Source of the DNA: Peptostreptococcaceae bacterium
GTDB taxonomy: Bacteria; Bacillota_A; Clostridia; Peptostreptococcales; Anaerovoracaceae
Reading direction: 5' to 3'
DNA length: 14,301 nt
Assembly (NCBI GenBank): GCA_016650135.1
Contig: JAENWH010000020.1
Location: 1 to 14,301 of the forward strand
Position numbers and translations under genes: made by a program. The notes under the pieces were generated by a model. The model saw only the letters and a program-made list of their open reading frames with translations, made no database searches and was not told the DNA's origin. This document shows, in pieces, positions 13,738-14,301 of this stretch; within the stretch, counting starts at the first letter, position 1, and every line of letters starts with the position of its first letter.

Positions 13738-13772
13738 GTAGGGCGACAATTTCAAGTCTGCTTAAACCCTAC
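13738..13772. repeat. 35-nt hairpin element, copy 3
   Basis: GTAGGGC (13738-13744) and ACCCTAC (13766-13772) carry the same loop ATTTCAAGTC and TGCTTAA as the copies at 6576 and 7218. The inner pairs are weakened (GACA opposite TGCT, C opposite A). It stands alone, without the rest of the ~580-bp unit, and directly adjoins the right 198-bp repeat. Confidence 0.65.
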
Positions 13773-13773
13773 C

Positions 13774-13971
13774 TTATTATACTTAAACCCTATATTACCT
13801 CAACCACTCGTCTCTCTAAAAATGCAATTACGCCTCTAGAGTCCTTTAAAATCAATAGTTCCAATTACTTTTTATATAGTACTATTACCGTCTCCACGTG
13901 CGGTGAGATGACATAATTGATGTCGATTGAATTTTTTTATGTAGGGTGAGTTGACGGAATAGCTGTTATTT
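13774..13971. repeat. 198-bp direct repeat, right copy
   Basis: This is the gap-free partner of 10236-10433. It ends 46 bp beyond the stop codon of the HD-GYP gene, a position like that of the left copy after the CRP fragment. Confidence 0.9.
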
Positions 13972-13995
13972 GAAAAAATAGCTCTGGATAGTTTT

Positions 13996-14040
13996 GGGAA
14001 CATAGCTAAACATTTATTTATATTTTGTTAAGCTGTTCCC
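13996..14040. repeat. Inverted repeat at the HD-GYP stop codon
   Basis: GGGAACATAGCTAAAC (13996-14011) and GTTAAGCTGTTCCC (14027-14040) form a long stem with a two-base bulge and one mismatch. The stop codon of the HD-GYP gene lies in the loop. No T-run follows directly, so termination is uncertain; mRNA 3'-end protection is another possibility. Confidence 0.45.
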
Positions 14041-14301
14041 ACTCTTTCCCTAAAACTTTTTCAACAAATACCCTGGCAATCTCTGGATCAAACTGAGTGC
14101 CGGAACATCTCCTTATTTCATTTGTGGCTTCTTCCTCACTCAAAGCTTTACCATAAATCCTATCACTAATCATAGCATCATAGGAATCTGCAACAGCAAT
14201 AATTCTTGCCTGCAATGAGATTTCTTTGCCCTTAAGACCCCTCGGATATCCTTTCCCATCCCATCTTTCATGATGTTCAAGAATATCCTCTGCCATTAAA
14301 A
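14018..14301 (-). CDS. HD-GYP domain phosphodiesterase, C-terminal part (cut by window edge)
   Basis: The last 94 or so codons are present, and the frame stays open to the window end. HHERWDGKGYPRGLKGKEIS is the diagnostic HHExxDGxGYP block of HD-GYP proteins, followed by LQARIIAVADSYDAMISDR and the usual C-terminal helices (EEATNEIRRCSGTQFDPEIA). These metal-dependent hydrolases break c-di-GMP down to pGpG/GMP. The N-terminal HD residues and any sensor domain lie outside the window, so its signal is unknown. The methionine at 14296 is internal, not the start. It shares the neighbourhood with the FIST-GGDEF cyclase and would oppose it. Confidence 0.9.
   Translation of the reverse strand, partial: LMAEDILEHHERWDGKGYPRGLKGKEISLQARIIAVADSYDAMISDRIYGKALSEEEATNEIRRCSGTQFDPEIARVFVEKVLGKEWEQLNKI

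Larger units (their letters stand above)
13704..14017. other. Intergenic region with hairpin copy 3 and repeat copy 2
   Basis: No gene is supported. It contains the third 35-nt hairpin element, the right copy of the 198-bp repeat and part of an inverted repeat around the HD-GYP stop codon. Confidence 0.6.

Noticed and set aside
1..14301. tRNA or rRNA genes as integration sites
   Set aside because: I found no cloverleaf-type or rRNA-like sequence on either strand by eye.

Overview
The window looks like an accessory (genomic-island) stretch of a low-GC Firmicutes chromosome, most likely a clostridial or acetogen-type organism. The evidence is the AT-rich base composition, strong AGGAGG-type ribosome binding sites, sigma-A-like promoters, and protein types common in Clostridia (FIST-GGDEF, HD-GYP, DUF6431 transposase-like, copper-amine-oxidase 'stalk' fragments). 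The genus cannot be fixed from the sequence. Almost every intact gene reads on the minus strand; the plus strand carries one small regulator and several gene remnants.

Layout from left to right. Positions 1-530 hold a short ORF remnant and the 3' tail of a serine recombinase, a mobile-element scar, closed by a two-way terminator. Positions 531-5894 hold the most interesting cluster, transcribed leftward from a strong promoter at about 6025-6053. Its order is a small excisionase-like HTH protein, a GHKL (MORC/MutL/Hsp90-type) ATPase, an uncharacterised partner, and a DUF6339-type protein that ends in a GreA/GreB C-terminal-like domain. A separate DUF4238 gene follows downstream. The ATPase, partner and DUF6339 genes overlap or abut, so they probably act as one system. 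I read it as a candidate anti-phage defence operon with no visible nuclease or methylase.

Positions 5895-7407 hold no intact gene. They carry the promoter region and a tandem duplication of a ~580 bp non-coding or decayed unit; each copy ends in a conserved 35-nt hairpin. Next come an orphan Phd/YefM-type antitoxin (7408-7704) and a second two-gene unit (7938-9744): a glycine-rich membrane protein with a TerB-like domain, and an unrecognised 391-residue partner with translational overlap. A 59-residue gene with a perfect ribosome binding site (9848-10027) sits upstream. This is a second candidate stress or defence module.

Positions 10028-14301 hold a pair of 198-bp direct repeats exactly 3,538 bp apart. 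Each lies just downstream of a minus-strand gene. Between them are a CRP-family DNA-binding fragment, a FIST-GGDEF diguanylate cyclase, and a patchwork of gene debris: a small unknown fragment, a DUF6431 N-terminus, and a copper-amine-oxidase-stalk/metallo-beta-lactamase fragment. A truncated secreted-protein gene that keeps its promoter and signal peptide follows, and then a divergently oriented ribbon-helix-helix regulator. The right edge cuts an HD-GYP gene, so potential c-di-GMP synthesis and degradation genes lie on either side of the right-hand repeat.
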